64,000 nt of DNA from Dryococelus australis (Eukaryota; Arthropoda; Insecta; Phasmatodea; Phasmatidae). The notes beneath the pieces are model-generated. The model saw nothing but the letters and a program-made list of their open reading frames with translations. It was not told the origin of the DNA and did no database searches. The stretch spans positions 230,042,620 to 230,106,619 of the forward strand of contig CM057009.1 in assembly GCA_029891345.1 (NCBI GenBank), given 5' to 3'. Below, in pieces: positions 12,296-24,049 of this stretch. A program made the position numbers and the translations under genes. The number at the start of each line of letters is the position of its first letter. Position 1 is the stretch's first letter.

Positions 12296-14875
12296 AATTT
12301 AACAAAATCACTACTAATTTTGTCTTTTAGGATTTATTTAGTGTTACTTGTTTTTTTTTTGTACGATTCTACCTCTCCATAGGTCGTATGGCAATAAGTT
12401 AGTTTTGAGTTATTATCAGAAGTTAAAAATAAAGTAACTTAAATATTTTTGAGTCATTATTTTTACATACTTATTCATCAATAAGTTTTTTTTATGGAAT
12501 AGTCCTCTCTCTCCCTCTCTCTCTTAGACAGGCGGGAAAAATATAATCTTCAAAACATTTTGATTTTAATAGCAAATACCTACTTAGTTCTTAATTAATG
12601 TTTCTTTTTGGGACTTGTTAATCAGAGTGGATTTTGTAAGTGCCATTGCCGAGGCCGTCTGTCCCGAAGAGTTATGAAAAGGTTTACTATCCTCTCTCAC
12701 TTGTTATCCTTTGAGTTATGACCACCACCTTTGTATTGACATCCATTAGCCCTTAACCCCCATTTTCCCCCTTTAAAGAGTATCCCTTTTGTGTAATACT
12801 TTGGTATAGAGAGAGCCTGTGAAAAGTATTGATCGAGATATTGTGGATCACTAATTTTTTTATTGAATCTATTGGTATCCAGGCAACCCCCTTGTTGTTC
12901 GTCTTACTTGGTATTGGTTTTTATTAACACCCTGGTGGTTGAAGTATTTAAACATTTAGCATTGTTGATCTTAAGATTAAATCAAACTATTCTCCTCTTA
13001 ACTTTTCCCAGAGTGACAACTTTGCCTCTCACCTCTCCCCCGCCCACCACTCATAGCTAAATAAGAACACTTTTCACTCTCCTACTTCGTAAAAAAAAAA
13101 TATATATATATATACATTGGCAAATATATACTAATAATAATTTTAAGATTTGAAATCACACAAGTTAAGTTATAAGCAAAGATGGTAAGATATTTAAAAA
13201 ATTGCCAGTTACTTCTGCTTTCACTCTATTAATTAAAAAAATTTTGTAGTGTTTGGCTTTAAGAATTGGCAAATCGCATGAATATCATTGTGTGAAGGTG
13301 CCCCATCATCGCCAGAGTCATCGATGGTATGGTTCCGAACTTTTGCAAGCTCCTTGACATTCTTTCGATATCATCTGGTTCCCCTCTTTCCCCTCCTTAA
13401 CCATATACATTCCCCTTCTTCTACCAGGGATGATAGTTAATTTAAGGGTTTTTCACATGTGGCAGTGCATCACTCGTCATGATGGACTTCAAGGGATCAA
13501 TGACGCCTGCTGGATAAGGAAACACTTTTTTTGTAAAGAGTCGATCGAGGTATCACAAAGTAAGGCTGCTAGATTCAACATATTTGCAAAACAGAACTGA
13601 AGGGACAAGCAAACGGTGAGTTGTGGCTGCAGTGTAGGTGGTTATGGTTTTTTGATTATGTGTGGCATGTATGATTTGATGTGCGAGTCTTAGTTGTGAG
13701 GAGTTATTTCTAAATTATATTTTGGCCCACCTTTCTAAATTCGTTCCTGGCAAACTAAGATACCATTGTTACCAGTTTTCCGGTGGTTTGACTATAATTG
13801 GTTTTGTGGCTCACAATAATTGAATCACTTAAAAGGTGCTCATGTGCAGCCACAACTATTGACTTATAAAGGTAATGTGTAACATCGATTTATAAGTATC
13901 GTCCAAAATATTTTACGATGGGCAAGCTTTGATTGAATATTGTTATGCAAAAAAAAAATGTATGTTCATTTTTGTGCAAAAGCGACGTGCAGATGTTTCA
14001 ATAATGTAGTCAAATGTGGGTGAAGTAACAAACAAATCATAGACAGTTAATACATTTAACAGAACTCAAACTTCAAAAAAACTTCACAGCTCAGTTGATA
14101 AACAGCATGCTTCATGACAACTGGATGGTTAGGTTGAATTTACTTTCCCCCATATATTTTTAAGTTCCATTAAATATGTTTATAAAATTATGGTACTCTC
14201 TATAGCAAACACGATATCGACTCACTTAGCAGCAGCTAGGAAAAGTCACACTGCAAGAGCATGCCTCAAGGAAACACTAAATAAGCCATATTTGTAAAAA
14301 TAATTGCTTTAGATTACGCAAGTAACCATTAACACTCCATATAATGACCTAAAAGTTTGACAGTGCCACATCAGATAACGACCGATGAAAAGCAAGTGGC
14401 TACCAGACAGTGGTAGGTGGCCTCACAAATCCTTTTCCTAACCTACCATAATTCATAAGTAGGTGCTGTATTCCCTTGTGTCACACGACAAGGCCCCATA
14501 TACCTACAGGGAAAGAAACTCCTTAGATTAAGCATGCACTGGAGCAGACTGTCACTGGACAGAAAAAGCTGTAATTGGGACCATGATTATCTTCCTTAAT
14601 AAACCTGTAGTTAACCTATTTATAACTAAGAATAGAGATGGATAAACTGGAATAGGTACTGTAAAACTATCCCTACAGGAAATAATTCCGAATTAATAAC
14701 TGCATTATTAACACATTCTACAAGATAAATGTATGTATGAACTGTGATCTTTATTAGAAGGTGGAAAATCTAGTAGATGGGGGCAGGAATGTCTTTGCTT
14801 TGGCTTGCACTAGTGTAATGAGGATAATATGAACATCATTCTGGCGAGGGGTACTGCACAATTGGGACTATCACC
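12296..14875. other. AT-rich spacer with simple repeats
   Basis: Contains a CT-rich tract at 12504-12524 and an A10-(TA)n tract at 13091-13114. Nothing resembling a gene, and no recognisable transposon end, was seen in the remainder. Confidence 0.5.
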
Positions 14876-14879
14876 TATA

Positions 14880-15600
14880 CCCAAATTCCCCAGTAGACAC
14901 TCAGCAGTTATACACAATCCTCAGCAATCCTCCTCTGCTATCCTCTGCAATAGTCCTCGGCAATCTTCAGCAATCCTCACCAATGGTCAAAATTATCAGC
15001 AATCCTTCTCAGTCCTCACCAATCATCTGTAATCCTCAGGAAATTTCTGGAATCCCTCCATACAATCCCCATTAATATTAACCAATCCTACCAATCCCCT
15101 CTCCAATCATCATTCACCATCTTCCTGAACCATCCTCAGCAATGCTCACCAATCCTCAACAATCCTCCACAATTGTGTGTAGTACTCGCTAATAATAGGC
15201 AATCCTTTAGTTATCCTCCTCTATAGTCCTTACCAATCCTGAGCAATATTTCCATCAGTCTTCCACTCTTTACATCAGTCTTATGGAATCTTTCCATCAT
15301 TACTTTAATCTTTCCATTCATTTCTCTGTACATTGCCATCAATTTTCCAATCTTTCCAGTAATCTTCCAAATAATATTTTAATCTTTCCACCAATCTTCC
15401 TCAAACTTTCGCTATTGTTCCGTCATTCATCCACATTCGTTTCTTCTATATTTCAGTCTTTCATACGATCTCAGAGTAAATATTGCAATCTTTCCAACAA
15501 TATTTCAATCTTAAGTCCGATATATTTCTATGACTCTCACAATCTTTCCATTAATTCTTCAATCAGTCCCAATCCCTTGTTAGATCCTTCGATAAATTCT
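14880..15600. repeat. Pyrimidine-rich degenerate minisatellite
   Basis: From about 14880 to 15240 a 10-base motif close to CAATCCTCAG recurs many times with point changes and short deletions. From about 15240 to 15600 it gives way to a related longer motif close to AATCTTTCCATC. Both share an AATC core. The 106-codon open frame inside (15283-15603, plus) is rich in Ser, Phe, Asn and Pro because of the repeat and has no other sign of being a protein. Confidence 0.85.
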
Positions 15601-15764
15601 TAATTTTGACTCCAACCATACTTATAGTATTTTCACTCATTGGCCAACTACCTACACACATTTGTACTTGACAAATGAATTAATGTTATTGTATGAAGTA
15701 CACTACCTATGCATTTTAGCCTACTTACCAAAGGAAATAAATGCTTATGAGATAACTTTCATGA

Positions 15765-15805
15765 GTGTGTATGTATGTGTGTCTGTGTTTGTGTGTGTGT
15801 GTTCC
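15765..15805. repeat. GT-rich simple repeat
   Basis: Imperfect GT/GTAT run with interruptions. Confidence 0.8.
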
Positions 15806-15914
15806 ACCTTTCATTTTTTGTTACATATTTAGTATTTAGCAAGGACACCAGACTTTCATAGTCTTCGACCATGCCGGGCACTTACATTCAAAATAGTGGT
15901 AATTTTGATATTTA

Positions 15915-16560
15915 GGATGATATCATATCTCGGGAACCATTCAACCAATTGAGACCAAATTGTATGCTAAGAGAGCATTATATAATCATTAAAATTATAA
16001 ATTAATTTTTCGCTATTTTGGAAGATAGTACGAAACGAAAAAATTAATATTTTATATTATGTATCGAAAACTATCATAGCAATTCTCACTCGATTTGCCA
16101 TGTAAGTAATACTATGACAGGCAAGATAAATGTAAGTGATTGAACATTATAATAAACTTATTTTCGAAATGGTGAACATACAAATATTTTAGTTTTATTT
16201 GCTATATCTACTATATCATTTAACCGATTTCGAGCAATTTGTATGTTGGAAGTATCTTTTACATGCATCATATATGCTAACACATATTAATTTTTATCAT
16301 CCATTTGGTAAAATAGTGCCAAATGAATAAATATAGTTTGTATGTCTAATCGCGGTAAAAACGAACCGATTCCTACCAAATATGACAATCAAGTAGTACT
16401 GTGGGAGGGGGTGTTAAATGATATGATTTATATATATCAGAGATATTTTTTTAATGGTGGCCATATAGTTACTTGAGAATGTTATATCGTCGAAAACATA
16501 CCATCAATTATAACTTAAGTTTGTATGCTGGCAGTATGCAGGATGTCCCAGGAATTAGTG
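15915..16560. repeat. Degenerate tandem repeat with 'aaaact...accgatttcgacca' core
   Basis: A core of the kind 'TATCTCGAAAACTATTCAAC' followed by an ACCGATTTCGA-like block and then TTGTATGCTGG recurs about five times: near 15930, 16065, 16200, 16350 and 16485. Units are about 135-150 bases and strongly diverged. The last unit runs into CAGGATGTCCCAGGAA near 16538, which resembles a transposon terminal sequence, but I could not find its partner. Confidence 0.6.
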
Positions 16561-17869
16561 TCAAGCCGAAGCAAAGAGTTAGAGGACATCAAGATCTATC
16601 CGATACACCCCTATATATTTTAAGCAATTGCTGATAGTTTATGGATTATGAATCGTTTTCTATCTTTTGTGCCTTATTCGCAGTTACACGATAAATATTG
16701 GAATGGTGAAATTAATAAATCTGATAGATGCTTTAATATTTGCTTTCTATTAGTTGGCAGAATGGTAAATCTGGTGGAACAACATTTAAGTTCATCGGTC
16801 TTAGTATGGTGCCGAGAAATATACCGAAAACAGAAAAGATCGGAAAGCATAGTTTGTCCATAATATTTGGTGACATTAAAAAATAGTTCATATCAAATGT
16901 GTTCCTTGCCTACTTAAAAAAATTTCCTTGTTTTACAGCTACGTTCCCAGCATAAGTCAATGTGATACTTCTATACCTTTATACTACCTATGTGATTAGA
17001 AATTTTGTGCATGCAAAATTCTAATGTGTGAGAGTAAATGTGATAAACGCCTTATACAGTCAATTAAGCATGTGCTTGTTAGAACAAATTACAAAACCAT
17101 TTTCAAAGCGAAGACCCTCTTGCTTAGTACAAATACAGCATTGCTGGAAGGAATTCTCTGGCAATTGTCTAAACACCATTCGATTGTTTTTGGTGGTTAA
17201 TTCGGCATCTGGCAGTTTTGTTGTTGGTTTCTCCAAACCGTGGCATCCTTTTTCCTTGCCAAGAAAACAGGAGAACATTAATTGGATGTAGATGGGACAA
17301 TAACATATGCACCAAACAACTTTTCAATAATTTTCCGAAAGACCTGTAGCTTTAGGGAAGGGCACTTAAAGTAACTGTCCCACACAGGAATTTCATCCGT
17401 TAAGGCGAACTTGTAGGGAGAATTTTGATATTGAATAAACGGGAATTAGAGTGCAACATTAGATTCTAAATCGCAAGGAACCTAATTAAAAGGTTACTTT
17501 ACCAGAAATAATATAACCGAACATATGAATATATAGATGAGAAATGCAGGAAAAACAGGCCATGGAAACACCCATTTTGAAATCAAGTCAACCCTATGAG
17601 ATAAATAATCAAGCAACACTAGTGCTTCCCAGATAACCTGAACATCATTTATATAATCTGACTATGAGACATTTGAAGAAATGCCCCACACATCACACAG
17701 CACATGGCCCTGTTCTCAATCATAGCAGGAAAATTACATGCACCACAGGGACCGTGACAATTTCATGTACACTATGACGTATGACACTGTGCAGGGCTTA
17801 ATGAGCAACACAACTGGTAGGCCCACTGCACCGACCAGCCACTCGCAGATTCCTGCATTTACATGACGG
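16561..17869. other. Unassigned spacer
   Basis: Open frames of 60-87 codons occur on both strands (16648-16863, 17028-17291) with no recognisable domain. They overlap each other in antisense and look like chance. Confidence 0.4.
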
Positions 17870-18050
17870 CAAAGATGTCCAGCTCACTACAATATTAACA
17901 TGGTATGTCGGCCAAGCTACATTTATCTAACTTACAATTAACAGCAATGTGCCTGACACAAGCACAGTTGTCACAGTGCACAAGGGACCTATGCTTTTCA
18001 GTGCCCTGTAACTGCATAACACAGTCAAGACAACCTGTATTCGCTTCATC
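17870..18050 (-). pseudogene. Cys/His-rich zinc finger fragment (probable Gypsy remnant)
   Basis: One minus-strand frame reads CLDC, then 15 residues, then CDNCACVRHIAVNC (17934-17975), then about 12 residues and a C-x2-C pair interrupted by a stop. The central motif is C-x2-C-x4-H-x4-C, exactly the retroviral CCHC knuckle spacing. The surrounding Cys pairs instead suggest a PHD-like finger of the kind seen in the Gag of copies 1, 2 and 4. It lies downstream of an integrase scrap, so either two fragments are juxtaposed or the element is rearranged. Frame continuity is short and function cannot be assigned. Confidence 0.45.
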
Positions 18051-18215
18051 GCGAACGAGCCTAGGGGTGGAAAATTATCATGGTATTGCATGGAAGCCAC
18101 CAAGCTACCCTGGACCTCGACCACTAATTGTCGAAGCTGACTTAAATTCCTGGAATTGGAAAGCGACACGATTTACTTTCACGTGTGGGCCAAATGTCTA
18201 TCACTCCCTCCCACC

Positions 18216-18431
18216 CTATTGCATAATCCCTGCTTTTTCCCCCCTAGTAAACTGTGAACTATTATCTGTCAGGAGTTTTTTGGGGTACCCCCACATTGGG
18301 CAAAAGTCGTCACTCAAAACTCGTTCAATATTCGGCATGCATGCGCTACTCACTGGATAGGTCTCAACCCACTTTGAAAAATGGTGTGTCACTACTACAA
18401 TGAACAATTGCCCCACAGTCCTGGGGTCCAA
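18216..18431 (-). pseudogene. Integrase core fragment (Ty3/Gypsy)
   Basis: Seventy-one residues match the rve integrase core between the first and second catalytic Asp: FIVVVTHHFSKWVETYPVSS, then WGYPKKLLTDNSSQF, in which the Asp of TDN is the second catalytic residue. The first-Asp strand at the beginning reads MDPRTVGQL and is not clearly conserved. The final Glu region is missing: the frame stops soon after TDN. The pattern resembles the other Gypsy copies here and is read on the same strand. Confidence 0.65.
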
Positions 18432-18599
18432 ACAAATTGTTTCAAAAGGCTTTTATGGTGCTTGTGGCTGTTCACAAGGTTTCATCCTGATTTTAGAAGA
18501 GGTAAACAAAAGCCTTTTAGCATTCTCTCATGATGCGAGAGAAAAAGAATACATGCCACCAGCGGGACAGAAAGCCCGGTGCTGCCCGGTGCACTAGTG

Positions 18600-19520
18600 C
18601 TCTACAGAGAGCATCCTATGGTTAGTTTAGGTGTCGTTGATAGTGCAACATTCATGGACGCAGCAGTACAAAAACCAGTGACCACACGGGTGCCAGTATA
18701 TTAGGTGGTGGATTCACCTGCTGATGTCACTACACCCGCCATCATGATGCCATTATCACCAGAGGTATCGATCTCCCCGATGTAGTCCACACCATGTGAC
18801 ATCGTAGGGTCCCCTACTACAATGTCGATGGCATCAGGGCCACCTTCGGGGATGTCCATCGTTGGTAAGGGAGTGGCTACCGAAAGCAGGAAGACAGCAA
18901 GAGTGCCGTCACTGGCCAGGGGGCACCAGTATGTGACCACCACCCCCTGTCCGCTGCAAGATTGGATAGCTCCTTGCAATAGCGGAGTCGATGCGACACA
19001 AGTAGCGACACAGGAAAAGTTAATGGTGGCAGGAGCGAAGGCAGTGTGTCGGCCAGCTCATTCTGTCTCTGCCGGTCACATCGGTAGCACACCCGCCTCA
19101 ATTGTGGTCACATCGGTAGGCACACCCGCCTCAATTATGCCAAGAGAGTGGGAGCACCATAGTGTCTCACACCACAGCAAGTCATCAGCACCATCATCAG
19201 TAGCCGCCTCAACAATATGCGACTTTGAAAAGGAGCCCGTACACCAGGCAGACAAGGACAAAGGTGAGGGAACTCCCCTATCGAAGGTAGCGGTACCCGG
19301 CCTGCAAACTGTCTCCAAAGAGTGGTATTTGATATGTGCTCGCATACCTCGCCTCCTAGGCAGTTTTCGTGGCCATGCACCAGTTCAGCGCAGCAAGCAT
19401 GGCGGTTCTACTGAGTGTTTGGGAAAGTCTGCCAGTGCACCGATGTATCAGTGGAGCACACAGAGCTCACGAACACTCGTGTGCGAAATATTGCACGGTA
19501 GTGTAAACCCATGATTCTAT
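18600..19520. pseudogene. Low-complexity Ser/Thr/Gly-rich region, possible Gypsy Pol tail
   Basis: This is less AT-rich than its surroundings. On the minus strand, 18979-18701 reads a Gly/Asp/Ser/Thr-rich segment ending VVTSAGESTT, reminiscent of the Ser/Thr/Pro-rich tail after integrase in copies 2 and 3. On the plus strand the longest open frame of the window (18822-19514, 230 codons) covers the same DNA. It is low complexity and has no recognisable domain, so I treat it as an antisense shadow. A two-copy direct repeat of period 32 lies at 19077-19140. The assignment is tentative. Confidence 0.3.
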
Positions 19521-20709
19521 AGTGCACCACATAAATATAGGGCCAATATAAAAGGGCTTTATGGTACTTGCCATTGGACGCCTAATGAAATTGACATAAA
19601 GGACTTCCTGTGAAAATGGCTTAAATAAATATAATGGCATACAAGCATTGTTAAAGTGTTTATTATTGTTTTCACCTCACATATTTCATCTCCACGTTAT
19701 TTAATTTATAAAGTAAGTGTTAAGTTATGTTATAAAAAATTTTGAAATAATTTATGGAATTGTTCCAGTAGCAAGGTACGAGTTTGTAAGTATTTGCAGG
19801 TTGTTTTAGCAAGTGTGAAAGACTCTAGTTCGCGTGTGGCATGCTTAACCCCAACAGACGATGTTATGGGGCTATAAGGGAACATTCAGTAGACTCCAAG
19901 ACTCTAAATGGCTAAGCTGCAATTCGTCTACGCACCGTCGGCAGCAGCTTTTCGTGCCAAACTTCTAACGAGCAATAGAATGTAATTTTTTACCGGAACC
20001 TTTTAGTTATTTCGAGACACAGAAGATGCCTGCTCTCCTCCCCTGAGGTTTGCATTGCCCATTGAAGCTTAACTATTTTCATTGATTCATTTTAGGTCTT
20101 AGCACCAATTTGCAGTGTCTCCATGCTGACAGGCTTATGATGGCCCAGTTATCATGTAATGTGGCCTCCATCAGAGGAGTATATCGTTTAAATGCACTAA
20201 ATATACAGCATGTGAAGCTATTGGGGCCAACTTTTTACGTGTACGCCTAATAGCATCCTGGGTCATGGGTCCTTATAATCGCATTTAAATGTAATGGTTT
20301 TCTTAGCGTTCTTCTCTTATGTGAGCTATGCAAAAACTTGGGTATTTTATGTAACTAATCTGTCAAGGTGTGTGACCAATCATAATAGGTTTCTTGTTTC
20401 TAAAAAAACTCGGCACTTATACATCATGTAATTCTGAGTAGGTATACAAATCACAGTAAATAATTAGGGGCAACATGTGTCAACCAGAGAAAGTTACATC
20501 TGGGTGAATCGACCCGAAACCCAGGGATCAGCAGTCAGCTCTAACAGAACTTCATGTCATCGCATTAGCGATGCCTGGTGCCTAAAGGACAAAATATTCC
20601 ACCCTTGACAATTAACATACAAGCTCGAATTTTTCACCATATGGGGCCATCGCGCCTCTCCTGAGATAGTGCAGTGAACGAACACAGTGATTCAGCAACA
20701 GAGCGTCAG
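19521..20709. other. Unassigned spacer
   Basis: No coding or repeat structure was recognised, apart from a moderately GC-rich patch at about 20470-20600 that could be a repeat terminus. Confidence 0.4.
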
Positions 20710-20814
20710 TCATCAGATGCCATGATGCCACCTCCACACATCCCAATGCTGCCATCATGCATTCAGATGCTGCCTCCAAGCATCCAGATTCTACATCCAC
20801 GTTTCCCAAGAGAG
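20710..20814. repeat. 21-bp tandem repeat (about 5 units)
   Basis: Units start at 20710, 20731, 20752, 20773 and 20794. The second, third and fourth are most alike (CCTCCACACATCCCAATGCT, CCATCATGCATTCAGATGCT, CCTCCAAGCATCCAGATTCT, one further base each). Because 21 is a multiple of three, a plus frame stays open as a heptad-like peptide (PPHIPML, PSCIQML, PPSIQIL). No evidence of a gene. Confidence 0.7.
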
Positions 20815-21363
20815 CCTACACGTGTCCTACCACCACTCCATGCTTCCCGACACTGCCTCTATGTATCCATGGCACAAACTCTATCCATCACAATGTCGCC
20901 TCAACACATCATGATGCCTTGCAAAATATCCACTTCTGAAGGCAAAGAAACACGAGCCTGCCACCAACCTTGGTACATCAGACCGCGACACACTGCTTGC
21001 GCCACTGTAAACGGCCCTGCAAGACAATCACGTGGGATGTCTCTGTGCTGCTGGCCAGGCGGGCGCGTGTCACCAATGAGAAAACACACATGAGCCAAGA
21101 TACTGCTCGCTGGTGCTACTTTCACATGCCACAACAGCTTCAAACCAACTATGCATCAGAAAGGTAGGCAGAGAGACGATATACTGAAAACACAGCGAAT
21201 TTTGTTATTGCCTCAACTTCGAGTAAAATTGCGAACTAGTGTCAAAAATAGTTTCGGTTACAGACTGCATTGTGACAACCACGAACAGTGTTTCAGACAG
21301 ATATGCAATCACCTCCACAAAAAATTCAGTGTGTGAGCCAATGCATTACCGAGTGCATTTGAG
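20815..21363. other. Flank of Gypsy copy 2
   Basis: Overlapping short open frames on both strands, none recognisable. The sequence left of 21364 should be pre-insertion host DNA. Confidence 0.4.
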
Positions 21364-22376
21364 GGCACCACTCATTCTTATGTGGTTACATGACACTTGT
21401 CTAATCTGTAGATAGGCTGGCAGATAGTGCGAAGGTTGAAAATATCGTGAAGTCGGAGAGCTGACTTGTTCCTCAGAGTCGTTCTGCCGACGACCACTGC
21501 AATTCCTCAAAGTGCAGTTGTCTCCTCTTAGAATAAAATTAATACTGATTGAATAATTTTCTTACTTGTTGCGTTGAGGGGTATCTGGGTTTCCACACAC
21601 CCATACGAAGCACTGTTATTTAATATACAGACTCGTGACCCTTTCAAACATACATGCACAGTAAATTACAGGTTAAGAATATTGGAGCGAGAAGACTAGT
21701 ACCTCAAATGCCTTGTGGCGACCTGGAAATAAATCACATGTGGAAACTCGTTACTGCTGAGAATTACTCAGTTACTTTGCAAAACCCCCTTATGAGAAAA
21801 CTTACATTGGTTCTGCATGTTTACCCATCAGCTCGGGTGATACTACTAAATCACACATGGTCACATAAAATAATTTAGTGCATTTTAAGCCTACCCAGGC
21901 AATGCAAACACACTGCACTAAATTCTTACACAACATTTGAAAATATAACATGTTCTCTGTGTGCCGGTTGTTACATATTGCTTACAAAAATAACCCTGTA
22001 AATATTATTCATTATAAAATAACATTACAACTGCATGGATGATGTGGAGTTGAAAACATGTGAATGAACGTAACATAAAATTGAAAAAAGACACTTTGTA
22101 AACACTGAGGGCTTTAGGGCTGCGAAGCCTGATGTCTTTATTAGTTGCGACCCCTTGTGTGAACATACCTTGCCTGTAAATGCACAAATTAATAATCATA
22201 AAATTTTACAGTTTCTACTTTCAGGTTCCTGCACCACACACATGTGGTTACAGATCTCTCAGCTCTGCACTTGCATCGACACTTGCCACACTGCGCTGCA
22301 CTTGCGCTTGTAGAGCACGTACACACGGCGGGCAAATGGACTAAGGAGAAGGGGTTAAAGTGTACAAACCAAAACG
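21364..22376 (-). repeat. 3' LTR of Gypsy copy 2
   Basis: About 1.0 kb matching 28276-29622 in direct orientation. Shared blocks include TCGGAGAGCTGACT, CCTCTTAGAATAAAATTAAT, CATACGAAGCACTGTTA, TGGTCACATAAAA and GGGCTTTAGGGCTGC. In a 48-base block (21449-21496 versus 28451-28498) six positions differ. On the element sense strand a possible polyadenylation signal (AATAAA) lies near 22135. Relative to the 5' LTR it lacks about 95 bases after 21430 and about 200 bases after 21910. Confidence 0.85.
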
Positions 22377-22391
22377 CCCCCCAATCCCCTC
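22377..22391 (-). promoter_or_regulatory. Polypurine tract (plus-strand primer site)
   Basis: On the element sense strand this reads GAGGGGATTGGGGGG, immediately before the 3' LTR, where LTR elements carry the purine tract that primes second-strand DNA synthesis. Position and composition fit; no other part of the internal region near the LTR is as purine-rich. Confidence 0.6.
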
Positions 22392-23100
22392 GTGTAACCG
22401 TTTGCACCAGCACAGGTCACTGATGACAGACACACCTCCCTGTGTCTGCCCATCGTTGACATAATATGTAGGAGCTTCTTGCCAGACCCCAAATTCTGGA
22501 ACTGCTGGCTGTTGCCGTCGTTCCACATGATATTAGCGTAGCCAAGTGCTCCTGTGATAACGCACTTGCGGCATGTGACAGGTGGCCATCATCGGTGTGT
22601 TGAGTGGCGGATCTCGTACGAGTCGCATGATCCTCCATCGTCGCTGTCACTGCTGCTGTCCTCGTGCACAAGCTCTCATTGCTGCTGGTAGTTAGTCAGA
22701 CTACCAACCACTGGGGGGTTGGGGTCTCTCTCAGGGGATTCCCCAGCTGGTGTTGGCACAACTGCTTCTTCTGTGGTGCTGTCCTCCTCTACCAGTGACA
22801 TCCTGTAGAAGGGCGTCGTGTCGTCTCCTGAGGTACCCCCTCCCCGTGGCGAGGTGTCACTGTTAATTGCTATTCCGGATATCTTTGTGTTGTGCTGGTA
22901 GCCTCTGCGCCATCGATCTCTGCAGAGCCAGCTGTCGTATGCGCTCTGGCTAGCGCCGATGCACCAGGTGACATCATGCCTTGGGTTACCACTGCTGGTG
23001 GTACTGGGGCAGGTACTGACCCACCTCACATTCTCGTTCCTTCCTCCTGGAGCAAGTACTCGATGGAGCCATCATGAATCTCCAGGTTCTGTGCGCCTCC
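22392..23100 (-). pseudogene. Pol C-terminal tail (copy 2)
   Basis: Downstream of the integrase core the minus strand reads low-complexity Ser/Thr/Asp/Gly/Pro-rich segments (for example TSPRGGGTSGDDTTPF and EAVVPTPAGESPE in 23029-22676), then a short Cys/Ser-rich stretch up to the polypurine tract. I see no envelope-like features such as a signal peptide or membrane segment. It may be the disordered C-terminal tail of Pol. It is broken by stops. Confidence 0.45.
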
Positions 23101-23159
23101 TCCATGCATTGCATGCCTCTCCTCCAGTGCATCTTGCGTTCCGTTTGCAGCAGATTTTC

Positions 23160-23740
23160 AGGTTGCATCAGTCATTGGTGTGATGCACCCTCCATCATAT
23201 GGTTGTGGTGCTCCGTGGGGTTGGCTCTTGGGTGGTACACAGCCATCTTTCAGTGCTGCACCGAAACCAGGTGCACTTTGATTGCCACTTTCTTCCCATT
23301 CTGTTGTCTTTCAGCGCTTGTTTTGGATAGCCCCAGCAGGGGGAAAATTCCCATTCCAGTACTTGCATGATGTTAGTATCCCTTGCAGTGCTCATCGCAT
23401 AAGCCTCCACCCACTGCAAGAAGTTGTCAGTGACGACCAGGATAAACTTTTTTCCATTGTATGTACGGGGGTACGGCACTATCAGGTCCAGGCTTATGGT
23501 CTTGTACGGTCGTTTTGGTAGGCGGGACTGTTGCTGCTGTACTAAATCTATCCTGTGTGATTTGAATGTCTCTCACATAACATATTTTTGCAATATTTTC
23601 GTACATCGCGCAAGAGTCCTGGCCAGAAGAAATGTTGTCTGATGTTTCGGATTGTCTGCTATGTATCTAAGTGTTCTGCTACATTACTTGTGTGTGCGCC
23701 TCCCAATACTTTCACCCTACATGTTGCCGGTACAAACTGG
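23160..23740 (-). pseudogene. Integrase: HHCC domain and DDE core (copy 2)
   Basis: From about 23740 down to 23560, one frame with a stop reads an HHCC-type domain (His pair in GAHTSNVAEH, then HFFWPGLLRDV, then a partly lost Cys pair YCKNMLCER). The core follows: SLDLIVPYP with the first Asp at 23486-23488, FILVVTDNFLQWVEAY, then the second Asp in LKDNR at 23306-23308. After a frameshift VYHPRANPTEHHNH carries the probable catalytic Glu (23211-23213). Only 95 bases separate the second Asp and the Glu, shorter than DD35E spacing, which fits a small deletion plus frameshift. Integrase inserts the cDNA into the genome. All three catalytic residues are visible but not in one frame. Confidence 0.75.
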
Positions 23741-24049
23741 TGCCATTTTGTGTGGTTTTCCATGCACGTTTACAACTTCCCTTCCATCACATGCCAACAT
23801 TCCATGGTCCCTCTCGCACATTGCTCCCTTCTCTCCCATGCCACTGCATAGCTGTCTTACACCTCGACTATTTCCCGGTACAGAGCATCTACAAGAATTT
23901 CACCATCCACTGATCATACTTGGTTCACCTATACCTCTCGGAATATCTCGTGCATGATGGGGGAGAAATTCATCTCATTCTGCATCGTCTGTAACTACTA
24001 AACAGGATAATGTGTCTGCCAGTTGATTCTCCTTCCCAGGAACATGCTC

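Noticed and set aside
14880..15240. Possible CRISPR-like regular repeats
   Set aside because: Units are about 10 bases, degenerate and contiguous with no spacers, and the sequence context is an animal genome.
15283..15603. 106-codon open frame
   Set aside because: It is generated by the AATCTTTCC minisatellite; the peptide is low complexity and mirrors the repeat.
17905..18360. 151-codon plus-strand open frame
   Set aside because: It overlaps antisense to the integrase fragment and to the Cys/His motif on the minus strand; no domain of its own.
22392..23100. Possible envelope gene downstream of pol, which would suggest an errantivirus
   Set aside because: No signal peptide, membrane segment or furin-like site is visible; the region is a low-complexity tail.
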